IMG/VR virus record: IMGVR_UViG_3300030328_003178
Coordinates: 6,674 to 32,496 of that record
Source: a virus
DNA length: 25,823 nt
Direction: 5' to 3' (one strand)
In this document: positions 15,927 to 25,083 of the stretch, one piece after another
How the letters are laid out: each line of letters opens with the position of its first letter
How positions within the stretch are numbered: the stretch's first letter is position 1
Notes under the pieces: model-generated
The model's input: only the letters and a program-made list of their open reading frames with translations
What the model was told of the DNA's origin: nothing
Database searches by the model: none
Translations under genes and position numbers: made by a program

Positions 15927-17873
15927 ATGGCAAGTAAATTAAATCCAGGAGCAGATGCAACATTAGTAAATGTAGCTTATAGAGCTGCAATGGCTAATAC
16001 ACCCGGTGATTATAGCGATACACTTGAAAAAGCTGCTGAAAGTTACGGGAAAACAATGGAGGCATCTGCTAAGATGTGGAAAAACATTGCAACTGTTGGT
16101 ACCGCGCTCGGTAGCGAAATGGTAAAGAATGCAAACGAAAGAGCTGCGTACGCCGCAAAAACTAATGTTTTAAACCCTGAAGACGCGAAGTTTTTAACAG
16201 ATGAAATATACGCAAATAAAGACGCTCAAAGAGAATTAGGTTTATTGCCTGGTATTTTTGGTGATAGAGAAACTAAAAAAAGATTAGCTGAGTTGAAAAT
16301 GGAGCAACAAGATCTTTTCGCTGAAATAGATTTAGCAGCAGCGAGTATTAAAGCTGGTACAGACGCTGTTGCAGCTGGAACATTTGACACTAAATTATCT
16401 ATGGATGGTGGTGAAATGGTAAACGCTATTATTAAAAATGGTTTAAAAAATAACGTTACAGATAACGGTAATGTAGCTAGGCTTGGTCGTAATGAGTATA
16501 ATGAATTAATGTACACTTTATACAAAAAAGATGGTTCGTTAGCTGACAATCCAAATGGTACCAGCGATCCCGTGACGATGACTATCAAACAATTTAACGA
16601 AGCTATAACAACCAACGTAGATGATAAGGGTGCAAAAGCAGCGGTATTTAATACGTACAACGACAGTGTGGCAAACCGTGGATTCGAAAGCAAAACTGGT
16701 GTTTATGACGAGCAAATGAGAGCAATGGATTCAAACTGGCTTGATACTCAACTTGAAAAACCAGTTGATTTAAAAAGAGCTATGCACATGAAGTTTGGGT
16801 ATATGTCAACTTCTTTTTTTGACGATATAACTACAAATCAAAATGAATATTCAGCTGACTTGTACAACACTTTAGTTAGCGTAACAGGAAGTAAAACCGG
16901 TGAGCTTACGGGTAGTATTGTTGATGGTATTGAAGACACAGACAATAGTGGTGGTATAAGTGCCGAAGAGGTTAGGAACTCAGAAAACTATCAGGTTTTG
17001 ACTGCAAATTTATTAGGTTTAAAAGATCCAGAGGTTAGCAAGGCATATTTTAAAGATTACGTTTTAAAAGAGTTTGAGGGTGCTAACAACTATGGACATG
17101 GTAATAAAAAAACTAAAACTGGTAGTGGAACTGATGGTAAAAACAAATATGGGTTTGGTAATAAAAGCGTTGAAATACCTGGTATGAAAGGAACATGGGT
17201 AAGCCAAAGCGATAGAAACAAAAGAAGAGGTCATATAGAGAACAATGAAGGATTCCGTGGTGTCTTTGGAGATTATGAATACGACAAAGATCTAGGTGGT
17301 TATATATTAGAAAAAGATACAGAAAATCCAATGACAAAGTGGGATGTAATGCAACAAGAACAAATAATCGGTAACAACGACAGGCAAGTAGATTTTGATT
17401 CTTTAGGAGTACAAAAATCTCAAGTAGCTGTTAATACCGCGGGTGAAGAAGTTGCCGGTGGTGTTACTTTGGATCTTTTAGATGGTAACGACGACACTGT
17501 TGCTGGCTCTCTAAATAGTTATATACCGGCAAATAGTAATTATAGTTTTAGACCTGCAAAATCGCCTAAATATGGAGAAAAAGGATGGTGGAATTTCAGT
17601 CAAGCGTTAAACGCGTTTGATTTCCTTGCAGGCGGTGAGGATCTTACGGCAAACGCTGTAGAGTTGGTTGACGGTGATAATAAACCTATCATGTGGAAAG
17701 GACAGAGATTACTTCTATTCACCTCTTCTGGAGGTGGCAGTACAGAAAGTAAAAATGCACAAGACGCGGCTGTAGCAAACTTTAATGATTGGTTAGGTCA
17801 ACAAAATGATTTCGAATTACAAACTGGTGGTAACACTGGCGTTGGCGCTTCAGAACCTGAAGACGTAAATTAA
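15927..17873 (+). CDS. Probable internal virion protein with an EF-hand-type calcium loop, 648 aa
   Basis: The N-terminal third is helical and Ala/Lys/Glu-rich (about 1-160), without a signal peptide, as in proteins packed in the capsid or ejected with DNA. At residues 337-348 the sequence DTDNSGGISAEE fits an EF-hand calcium-binding loop (acidic or polar ligands at loop positions 1, 3, 5 and 12, Gly at 6, Ile at 8). After it comes a Gly/Lys-rich flexible linker (about 393-420) and a mixed C-terminal region ending in a low-complexity, acidic tail. I do not recognise a catalytic domain. Its place between the S74 protein and the giant ejection-type protein suggests it belongs to the internal core or ejectosome; this is inferred from position, length and composition. 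The start is 2 bases after the preceding stop, and a 12-base A/T-rich gap follows. Confidence 0.6.
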   Translation: MASKLNPGADATLVNVAYRAAMANTPGDYSDTLEKAAESYGKTMEASAKMWKNIATVGTALGSEMVKNANERAAYAAKTNVLNPEDAKFLTDEIYANKDAQRELGLLPGIFGDRETKKRLAELKMEQQDLFAEIDLAAASIKAGTDAVAAGTFDTKLSMDGGEMVNAIIKNGLKNNVTDNGNVARLGRNEYNELMYTLYKKDGSLADNPNGTSDPVTMTIKQFNEAITTNVDDKGAKAAVFNTYNDSVANRGFESKTGVYDEQMRAMDSNWLDTQLEKPVDLKRAMHMKFGYMSTSFFDDITTNQNEYSADLYNTLVSVTGSKTGELTGSIVDGIEDTDNSGGISAEEVRNSENYQVLTANLLGLKDPEVSKAYFKDYVLKEFEGANNYGHGNKKTKTGSGTDGKNKYGFGNKSVEIPGMKGTWVSQSDRNKRRGHIENNEGFRGVFGDYEYDKDLGGYILEKDTENPMTKWDVMQQEQIIGNNDRQVDFDSLGVQKSQVAVNTAGEEVAGGVTLDLLDGNDDTVAGSLNSYIPANSNYSFRPAKSPKYGEKGWWNFSQALNAFDFLAGGEDLTANAVELVDGDNKPIMWKGQRLLLFTSSGGGSTESKNAQDAAVANFNDWLGQQNDFELQTGGNTGVGASEPEDVN

Positions 17874-17885
17874 AATAAATAATAA

Positions 17886-20800
17886 ATGGCAGATTATAAA
17901 GACGCTAATGGTGTAGTTTATAGAGAGAACGATATTCGTGCTTGGGCTAGAAATCGAGGTGTAAGCTTTGAGGATTATCTTAAAATCAAAGGATTGGCTT
18001 TTGACAAAATGGATTATGATGACGCTGGGTTTGCCGATAAAGTTATTAGTGTTGGCGCAAGTCTTGGTAAAGATATACTTGGTAAACTAGAAGGTTTCGC
18101 TGACATTAAAGATGCGGCTATGTTCGCCGCTATGACTGACGACAACGAAATGACTTCAGAAGCTAAAAAAGTAGCTATGGACGCCATGAAAAAAGCCAAC
18201 GGGTGGAAAAGTGATCCTTTTGAAAAAATGATTGAAGCTCTAGACAAACAAACATTAGAGTACGATGAAGCTAGTATAACGGAAACCTTTAAAAAAGGAG
18301 ATTATGCTACGGGTGGCTTTAGGGCTGTTGAAGCTGGTATTGCAAGTTTACCATCAATATTAATGGCAGCGATGGGCGTGCCTGGTTTAGCAGCTTTAGC
18401 TGTTACAACTGCTGGTAGTAAATTTGAAGAAGAGTTTGAAGAAGACGCGTCTAGAGACGTAACTTCTTTATTGGCAAATGCGGCTGGTTCTGGTGTAATT
18501 GAAGCAGGTTTTGAATTTGCTACTAGGGGTTTGTTAAAAAGAGCTGGTTTAATTGGTGGTTTAGGGGGTGAAGCTAATGAAAAACTAGCTAAAGAAATAC
18601 TTAAAGGTGGAGCTGGAAGTATTATAAAAAATATTACAGGTGGTATTGCATCTGAAGGTGCTTCTGAAGCCGCTACAGAGTTAACGTCTGCTCTATGGGA
18701 TCAAGTTAGTTTAGGTAAAAAAATTGATTGGGAAAGAAAATGGTACGAAATTGCTGATGCTGGTATTGTAGGTGGTTTAGTAGGTGGTGTAACTGGTGGT
18801 ATTGGAGAAATAAATAAGAAATCTCAAAAGTCTAAAAATTTAGCATACTCAATACTAGCCGATGCTGACACTAAGAAGGAGATTGCAGATTTGCAAGAAA
18901 AGTTATCAAAACTAATTTTAGATCAAAAAGGCACAAGAAAAAAAGCAGATCCTAAAGATGATGATGGTGAATACGAAAGACTTCAGGACATGATTATGGA
19001 TGTTCGAGCTGATATTGTTGGAGCCAAAGAAAGAGCACTACAAGGTTTATCCGAAATGAACGGTGAAGAATTTGATGCTTATTTTGCAAACGTTAAAAAA
19101 GCTAGACCATTAAATAAGATTGTAAAAGATAAGAAAAAATCTAAAGAGGCGCAGGCTGCTGCACAAAAAGAATTAGATGTTATAAACACTGAAAACAAAG
19201 CGATAGTAGAAAACGCTAATAATAGAAAGTTAGAGAAAAACCTAAAGCAAGCTGAGACTAGGGCTAGACAGAGAGGTGGTAAGGTCACAGTACACGAAAC
19301 TCAAGAAGAATATATAGAAGCCGTAAGTGGAGTATCAGCTAAAAAAGTATTAAATAAAGATGGTGAGTTAGATTACACTGACGAATTTAAAAAAGCCGCT
19401 AGAGAACATAGATGGAGTGATGGTAAAATACTAGATGGTGTTTCTCATATAAATAAACAAACAGCTAGAAAGCTAGGATCAGTGTCAGTAGGTTCTCACG
19501 AGGTTCTTCACTCTATTATGGATAAGTATATTAGAAATGAGGACGGTACTGTAAAAGATGAGGGTATAGAGTTGATTGATGACATGTTAGACGGCATGTC
19601 TAAGAGTGATAGGGCTATTGTTCAAAAAAGAATAGACGATAACTATAGGTTTAATAAAGACGGCACTGAGAAGAGTAAAAAAGACTATTATGATGAATAT
19701 TTAAATGTTCTTCATGATGCTATTGTAAAAAAGCAAATTACTTATAACAAAAACTTTGATACAATTGGTGGTAGGTTTAGCGGTGTATTCCAAAGGTTTG
19801 GTTATGGCAATATTGACCTATCTACAGGGAAAGGTCTTTTTAATCTTATAAGAACTTATACCAAAGCAATTGAAACTGGAGAAAGTACTGCTGATTTAGA
19901 TAAAATTATAGAAGACTCAAAAGGTTTTGCTATAACAAATAAAAAACAAGGTAGAAAATCAATTAACTTAGGTTCTGAAAACGACGGTGTACCTTTAGAC
20001 GAAAAAATAGATCCACTAACCGAAGGAGCTAAAACAAAAGAGGACTTGATGAAAGGCGGTATAAACTCTCCTTTCTCCAAAATATATCAAGGTATTTTAG
20101 ATGGTAGTTTTGATAGAATTTTTGGTACTGTCAGCGAGGAACAAAGGCAAATACAAAGGCAAGATTTAGCAGATAGATTCGCTGGTATGACAGAAGAAGG
20201 CGGTTATGACCCAGCTAAAACACCTGAGTTATCTAAATGGATGTTTGGTGGTAGTGGTATTGCTGGTAATATTGAATACACAAAAAGAAAAGCAAAAAAA
20301 GAATTAGCTATAAAATCTGAAAAAGCTAAAAGAGAAAAATCTATTGATGCTAAAAAACCCACTAAAGAAGGTGAAACTGGATTTGATGTTGCTGACACTG
20401 GAACTTTGACGCCCGAGGAAGCGTTGATAAAAAAAGAAGAGCAAGTTAAAGAACTTGAAAAGAAACAAGTAACATTTGCGGCATCGTTAGGTTTAGGGAC
20501 TGAACTACAAAACAGAATAAAAGCGGCTGTTATAAAAACATTTGGCACAAAACTACCAGCAGTGACAGACGCAAAGTATAGAAACGCTTTATCAAAAGCA
20601 TTTAGAAATGAAATAGGTAAGTCTATAGAGGAAATATTTGGTGTTGAAAAAACTTATGATGAATTTATAGATAAGTATTTTAAAGGTATAGTTTTTCCAA
20701 ATATTTCTAACGCTAGACTAATACAAATGGAAAGGCTTCTGCCTAAAGATGAAAAAATATTTGTAGACAAAAGAAGGATAACAAAAGTAAAAGAAGTAAG

Positions 20801-23800
20801 AGAATTACAAAAACAAGGGTTAATAGCTAAAACAGTTAAGCCAGCGTCAGGACCAAATCTTATTCAGAAGAAAAAACTTAATATGGATAAGGTTAAAGCG
20901 TTCTTTAACCCACCAGCAATAAATCCAAAAACAGGCGAAAAGAGTGGCTTGAGAGGTACTAGAAAAAGAGCGTTAGCAGAGGCTTTAGCAGAGGAGTTAG
21001 CACAAAACCAAACAGATGCAGTATTACAAAGTACTGACGTAATGAATAAAGTCAAAGAGTTAAATGCTTTATTTGAATATGATGACGTAAATAACTATGC
21101 GGCAGAGGTTGCTAGGCAAATGGATAGAGGTGCTAGAAATTCTGAAAGTTTAAACATGGCAGCTGAGTTAGATGGTTTAAACACCGCTGATTTACGTTTA
21201 GCTCTTAACATGGATGCCATTGAAATGGAAGATCAACATCCAAACACTTACAACGCTTTAAAAAATGATTCTGCCGACAAATACGAGGGGAGACAAGGTT
21301 TTATCGATAATGATGGTTTTTTAATAAGACTTACAAGGGGTATTACAAATCCTAAGGTTTTACAATTTATAAAAGATAAAGGGTATCAAACAGTTTCTAA
21401 AAAGGATGGTAAAAAAACCTATGATACCGAGGGAATGAAAAACCATTTTGATAATTACTCGTTAGGGTTACTCGACTTTATTCCAGGATGGATGGGTGTT
21501 AGAGAGTCTTTAGTGACTGGAAAATATCAATTTCTAACTAATGCTATATTAAAAGGTGGTAGTGACAGAGGTAATGCTGGCGGCCCGTTAAATATTAGAA
21601 AGAGAAACCAAACTAGATTTGCTCAAAAAATAGGAGAAAGAACCAGAATGGGCGTTAGTAAGTACATGAGTAAAGCCACTAAAGATCTATGGAAACAACT
21701 AGAAAAAATCCAAGGTGATTTAGTTTTAATGGAGTCTACTATGACTGAACCTGAAAGTGTTTTAAGAAGAGTTAAGGAGGTTCAAGCTATGAATAAAACC
21801 GCTAAAGAAAAAGCGGTTATACTTAGAAAAGAATTTAACCCAAAAGCTTTAGCAGCGGCTCAATTATTATTTAAAGCCTATAATTCCAGCGTACAAGATT
21901 GGGTTAATTCTCAAGTAGAAACTGGTAAGATGACTAGAGAAGAAGCTATTGGTTATGTTATAAGAGACAAACAAAAAAATACAAACTTTAATAAAGGCGA
22001 GAGAGCTTTAGCGGCCTTAACCTCTGTTTATTTAGTTGATAAATCTCAAAAAACAACCGGATATAAAGGTGAGCATGTTGTTGATTCAGCATCTGTTTCA
22101 GCTGCAACAGTTGTTAGTATATATAATGGAACTTTTTTACAAGACGCAAATACAATATTAAAAGGATTTGAGCAATCACTTTTACCAAAAGAATTAGCAG
22201 ATAGTTTAGATGATCTAGGCGGTCGTAATAGCCAACTTGGTAACTATAGGTTTTTAATGAATCCTGATATAGGTAAAAACACATATGACTTAGCCACGGG
22301 TAAAACAATGTACCAACTTGGAGTTGAACAACATGGTAAAGATCTAGCTAAGTCTATGGAAAAGATCAACGATACTAGTAGGGCTAGTGAAAATCTAGGT
22401 AAATTTTACAAAGCGGAGTCTTTCCGACTCGATCCTAATGCAAAGCCAAAAGGTATTAGTATTTTTGATTTTGATGAAACAGCTGGTATTAGCGATAATG
22501 TTATTATAGCAACTAAAAACGGTATTACAGAAACAATAGAATCAGCTGATTGGCCTTTAGTTGGCGATGCTATGGTTAAAGATGGTTGGAAAATGGATTT
22601 TTCAGATTTTAACAAAGTTACAAACGGAAGACCTGGACCGCTAATGCAAAAGTTAAAAAACCAAATTAAAAAATATGGTAATAAAGCTGTGTTCATACTA
22701 ACAGCTAGAGCTTCTCAAAGTCAACAAGCAATACATGAGTATTTAAAAAGTGAGGGTGTTGATTTACCACTAGAAAATATAACAGGTCTAGGAAATAGCA
22801 CTGGTGAAGCTAAGGCTGATTGGATGATTGATAAACTAGCGGAAGGTTATAATGATTTTTATTTTGTTGACGATGCAATGCCGAACGTTAAAGCTGTCGA
22901 TAATTTATTAAGTCAATTTGATGTTAAATCAAAATCTGTACAAGCAATATCTAGAAATAGTGAAAGTCTTGGTAGACAGGTTGACGAAATGATAGAAATT
23001 AACGAGGGAATTAAAGTCGATGTTGTTATAGATGAGGCAGAAGCGAGAACTCGTGGGGCTAAAAAAGGAAAAGGCGTTGGGGCTAAATTCTTTAACACGC
23101 CTGGTTCTAATGATTTCATGGGTTTAATGTACACGATAGCAAATGCAAAAGGTAAGCTCGGTGAAAATCAAATTGCGTTTTTTGAGGAAAATTTATACAA
23201 ACCTTATAGAAGAGGTGTTGATAGAATAAATAGATTAAAACAAGGTATATCTAATAATTATAAAGCGCTATTAAAATCATTACCTGATGCAGCTGGTAAA
23301 TTAAAAAAGACAGTACCTGATACTAACTTTACCTATGATACTGCGGTAAGAGTTTATTTGTTTGATCAAGCTGGGCATGAAATACCGGGTTTAAGCGCGG
23401 AAAATAAAGCCAAGTTAATAGAAGCTGTAAAAGCAGATCAAGGACTAATTGATTTAGCTAGTGGCGTTGCTGGTATTGTTAATAGTCCAGAGCTTTATAT
23501 TAAACCTGATCAAAATTGGCTTGGAGATACTATATTATCTGATTTAGATAGTATAACTAATAACGTGGGTAGAAAACAACATATACAGGAATTTATTGAA
23601 AATAGAAAATTAATTTTTGGTGATTGGAAAAACGGTAAATTATCTGGCCCGATGATGAATAAGTTAGAAGCTCTTTACGGCCCTGATTACGTTGAAGCAT
23701 TGAACGATATGATATGGCGTATGGAAAATGGAAACGCAAGACCAAGTGGTTCTAACGCTCAAGTTAATAAATGGATGAATTGGCTTACTAATTCTATTGG

Positions 23801-24458
23801 TGCAATCATGTTTTTTAACACAAGATCTGCGTTACTACAAACATTATCAACAGTTAACTTTGTAAATTGGGGAGATAATAATCCTATAAAAGCAGCAGCT
23901 GCATTTGCAAACCAAAAACAGTTTTGGAAAGATTTTACCACTATATTTAACTCTGATTTTCTTAAACAAAGAAGAGGAGGTTTAAAGCTCGATGTTAACG
24001 AAGCCGCTCTAGCGAAAGCTATAAATCAAGGTGGCAAAAGTAAAATTAAAGCCGCTATAGATTACCTGTTAAGAATTGGATTTTTACCCACACAAATGGC
24101 GGATAGCTTTGCTATTGCCGCTGGTGGTGCTACATTTTTAAGAAATAGAGCTGAAACATATGTCAAGCAAGGTATGTCTAAAACAGAAGCCGAAGCAAAA
24201 GCATTTCAAGATATGGTAGACGCTTCAGAACCAGTTCAGCAATCATCAGATCCATCACTTATATCTAAAGAACAGGCTAGTATTTTAGGTAGAATAGTTT
24301 TAGCATTTCAAAATGTTACAATGCAATATGCTAGACGTATGAAAAAATCTGTTATTGATTTAGCAAAAGGAAGAGGTGACGTTAAAACAAACATATCGAG
24401 AATCGTTTACTACGGAGCTGCTCAAAACTTTGTATTCAACCTGCTTTGTTTGCGATAG
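17886..24458 (+). CDS. Giant polyvalent ejection-type virion protein: membrane region, HEXXH zincin, HAD phosphatase; C-terminus frameshifted, 2190 aa
   Basis: Domains in order: a helical N-terminus; a hydrophobic, Gly/Ala-rich region (about 142-310) with GIASLPSILMAAMGVPGLAA (151-170) and IVGGLVGGVTGGIG (294-307), likely membrane-active; and a charged coiled coil (about 325-465). Next is a zincin-like domain (about 466-640) with HEVLH at 538-542 and E604 in DEYLNVLHDAI as a plausible third zinc ligand. A long helical middle follows (about 640-1500). A HAD-superfamily phosphatase domain (about 1520-1690) has every key residue: D1528 and D1530 with T1532 (FDFDET), T1606 (ILTAR), K1643 and D1662-D1663 (FVDDAMPN). 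The conserved C-terminal helical region (about 1750-2185) follows. The arrangement matches large 'polyvalent' proteins of marine phages, thought to travel with the genome into the cell. The reading frame stops at 24456-24458 in the middle of a conserved hydrophobic segment, and the missing end continues in another frame. Peptidase and phosphatase activity are inferred from motifs only. Confidence 0.7.
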   Translation: MADYKDANGVVYRENDIRAWARNRGVSFEDYLKIKGLAFDKMDYDDAGFADKVISVGASLGKDILGKLEGFADIKDAAMFAAMTDDNEMTSEAKKVAMDAMKKANGWKSDPFEKMIEALDKQTLEYDEASITETFKKGDYATGGFRAVEAGIASLPSILMAAMGVPGLAALAVTTAGSKFEEEFEEDASRDVTSLLANAAGSGVIEAGFEFATRGLLKRAGLIGGLGGEANEKLAKEILKGGAGSIIKNITGGIASEGASEAATELTSALWDQVSLGKKIDWERKWYEIADAGIVGGLVGGVTGGIGEINKKSQKSKNLAYSILADADTKKEIADLQEKLSKLILDQKGTRKKADPKDDDGEYERLQDMIMDVRADIVGAKERALQGLSEMNGEEFDAYFANVKKARPLNKIVKDKKKSKEAQAAAQKELDVINTENKAIVENANNRKLEKNLKQAETRARQRGGKVTVHETQEEYIEAVSGVSAKKVLNKDGELDYTDEFKKAAREHRWSDGKILDGVSHINKQTARKLGSVSVGSHEVLHSIMDKYIRNEDGTVKDEGIELIDDMLDGMSKSDRAIVQKRIDDNYRFNKDGTEKSKKDYYDEYLNVLHDAIVKKQITYNKNFDTIGGRFSGVFQRFGYGNIDLSTGKGLFNLIRTYTKAIETGESTADLDKIIEDSKGFAITNKKQGRKSINLGSENDGVPLDEKIDPLTEGAKTKEDLMKGGINSPFSKIYQGILDGSFDRIFGTVSEEQRQIQRQDLADRFAGMTEEGGYDPAKTPELSKWMFGGSGIAGNIEYTKRKAKKELAIKSEKAKREKSIDAKKPTKEGETGFDVADTGTLTPEEALIKKEEQVKELEKKQVTFAASLGLGTELQNRIKAAVIKTFGTKLPAVTDAKYRNALSKAFRNEIGKSIEEIFGVEKTYDEFIDKYFKGIVFPNISNARLIQMERLLPKDEKIFVDKRRITKVKEVRELQKQGLIAKTVKPASGPNLIQKKKLNMDKVKAFFNPPAINPKTGEKSGLRGTRKRALAEALAEELAQNQTDAVLQSTDVMNKVKELNALFEYDDVNNYAAEVARQMDRGARNSESLNMAAELDGLNTADLRLALNMDAIEMEDQHPNTYNALKNDSADKYEGRQGFIDNDGFLIRLTRGITNPKVLQFIKDKGYQTVSKKDGKKTYDTEGMKNHFDNYSLGLLDFIPGWMGVRESLVTGKYQFLTNAILKGGSDRGNAGGPLNIRKRNQTRFAQKIGERTRMGVSKYMSKATKDLWKQLEKIQGDLVLMESTMTEPESVLRRVKEVQAMNKTAKEKAVILRKEFNPKALAAAQLLFKAYNSSVQDWVNSQVETGKMTREEAIGYVIRDKQKNTNFNKGERALAALTSVYLVDKSQKTTGYKGEHVVDSASVSAATVVSIYNGTFLQDANTILKGFEQSLLPKELADSLDDLGGRNSQLGNYRFLMNPDIGKNTYDLATGKTMYQLGVEQHGKDLAKSMEKINDTSRASENLGKFYKAESFRLDPNAKPKGISIFDFDETAGISDNVIIATKNGITETIESADWPLVGDAMVKDGWKMDFSDFNKVTNGRPGPLMQKLKNQIKKYGNKAVFILTARASQSQQAIHEYLKSEGVDLPLENITGLGNSTGEAKADWMIDKLAEGYNDFYFVDDAMPNVKAVDNLLSQFDVKSKSVQAISRNSESLGRQVDEMIEINEGIKVDVVIDEAEARTRGAKKGKGVGAKFFNTPGSNDFMGLMYTIANAKGKLGENQIAFFEENLYKPYRRGVDRINRLKQGISNNYKALLKSLPDAAGKLKKTVPDTNFTYDTAVRVYLFDQAGHEIPGLSAENKAKLIEAVKADQGLIDLASGVAGIVNSPELYIKPDQNWLGDTILSDLDSITNNVGRKQHIQEFIENRKLIFGDWKNGKLSGPMMNKLEALYGPDYVEALNDMIWRMENGNARPSGSNAQVNKWMNWLTNSIGAIMFFNTRSALLQTLSTVNFVNWGDNNPIKAAAAFANQKQFWKDFTTIFNSDFLKQRRGGLKLDVNEAALAKAINQGGKSKIKAAIDYLLRIGFLPTQMADSFAIAAGGATFLRNRAETYVKQGMSKTEAEAKAFQDMVDASEPVQQSSDPSLISKEQASILGRIVLAFQNVTMQYARRMKKSVIDLAKGRGDVKTNISRIVYYGAAQNFVFNLLCLR
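24434..24458 (+). other. Frameshift site splitting the giant polyvalent gene
   Basis: Frame 0 reads NFVFNLLCLR and stops at 24456-24458. The -1 frame across the same bases reads IQPALFAIAFDDEED, which carries on the expected family sequence (recalled as 'QNFIFNALQQALFALAFD'). One extra base after 24440 would give NFVFNPALFAIAF in a single frame. A loss of about 10 bases relative to relatives would explain the shift equally well. I see no canonical X-XXY-YYZ slippery heptamer in the right phase. Confidence 0.7.
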
Positions 24459-25045
24459 CATTTGATGATGAAGAGGATAAAAAGAAACTAGCTAGAAGAG
24501 ATAGAGTTGTCAACGGTATGGCTGACTCTATTTTAAGAGGTTTAGGTATACCTGGGGCAATATTTGCAACTGGTAAAAATGCTATTATAGAATACGCAAA
24601 GCAAAATAAAAAAGGTTGGAGTGGAGATCAAACTTATACCTTGTTACAGCTATTAAACATTTCACCACCAATTGGAAGTAAGGCTAGAAAGTTTTACTCC
24701 TCTACTCAAACAGAAAAATGGAATAAAAAAATAATTCCAGAGATGTCAATGTGGGATATAAGCAATCCAAGATATCAATCTATAGGTAATGCTATTGAGG
24801 GTATAACGAACGTTCCTATGGGTAGAACTGTTAATAAGATAAACAATATTAAACAAGCTTTAGATTCTGATCACCAAACGTGGCAAAGGATAGCAATGAT
24901 GTTAGGTTGGAATAGATGGGATGTTGGTGTAAAAGATAGTGATGTGTTGAAAATAAAAGAAGAAGTTAAACACAACAAGAAAACCAATAAAAAATCTAGT
25001 GGCTACAAAAAACCTCAATTTTCAAAACCTAAATTTGGAAAGTAG
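24446..25045 (+). CDS. Displaced C-terminal part of the giant polyvalent protein, 199 codons
   Basis: The sequence begins with a hydrophobic segment and an acidic patch (FAIAFDDEEDKKK), then GMADSILRGLGIPGA (about residues 24-38), a hydrophobic helix, LLQLLNISPPIGSKARK (66-82) and WQRIAMMLGWNRWDVG near 145-160. It ends in a Lys-rich basic tail. These elements are the usual C-terminal end of the same large protein family whose first 2190 residues lie upstream, so it is best read as the end of that gene rather than an independent gene. The only start codon near the beginning is TTG at 24446, overlapping the upstream stop by 13 bases; the first ATG in frame is roughly 75 bases further in, inside conserved sequence. 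If it is translated, that must be by re-initiation or frameshifting. The basic tail may bind DNA. Confidence 0.6.
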   Translation: MFAIAFDDEEDKKKLARRDRVVNGMADSILRGLGIPGAIFATGKNAIIEYAKQNKKGWSGDQTYTLLQLLNISPPIGSKARKFYSSTQTEKWNKKIIPEMSMWDISNPRYQSIGNAIEGITNVPMGRTVNKINNIKQALDSDHQTWQRIAMMLGWNRWDVGVKDSDVLKIKEEVKHNKKTNKKSSGYKKPQFSKPKFGK

Positions 25046-25083
25046 ATAGGTAAACAATTAAAAAAATAAGTGACTATATAACA
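25046..25083 (+). promoter_or_regulatory. Spacer with second copy of GTGACTATATAA before the envelope-protein gene
   Basis: GTGACTATATAA occupies 25070-25081, 3 bases before the ATG at 25084, and is identical to 14356-14367. The 5' flanks of both copies are A-rich. Its position right against the start codon means a promoter here would give a nearly leaderless transcript. Alternatively the word could be a translation or RNA-processing signal. No stem-loop or T-run terminator is visible in the rest of the gap. Confidence 0.4.

Noticed and set aside
24423-24452. Programmed -1 ribosomal frameshift at the end of the giant gene
   Set aside because: No slippery heptamer in the right phase and no clear downstream stem were found; a small deletion or assembly indel is simpler.
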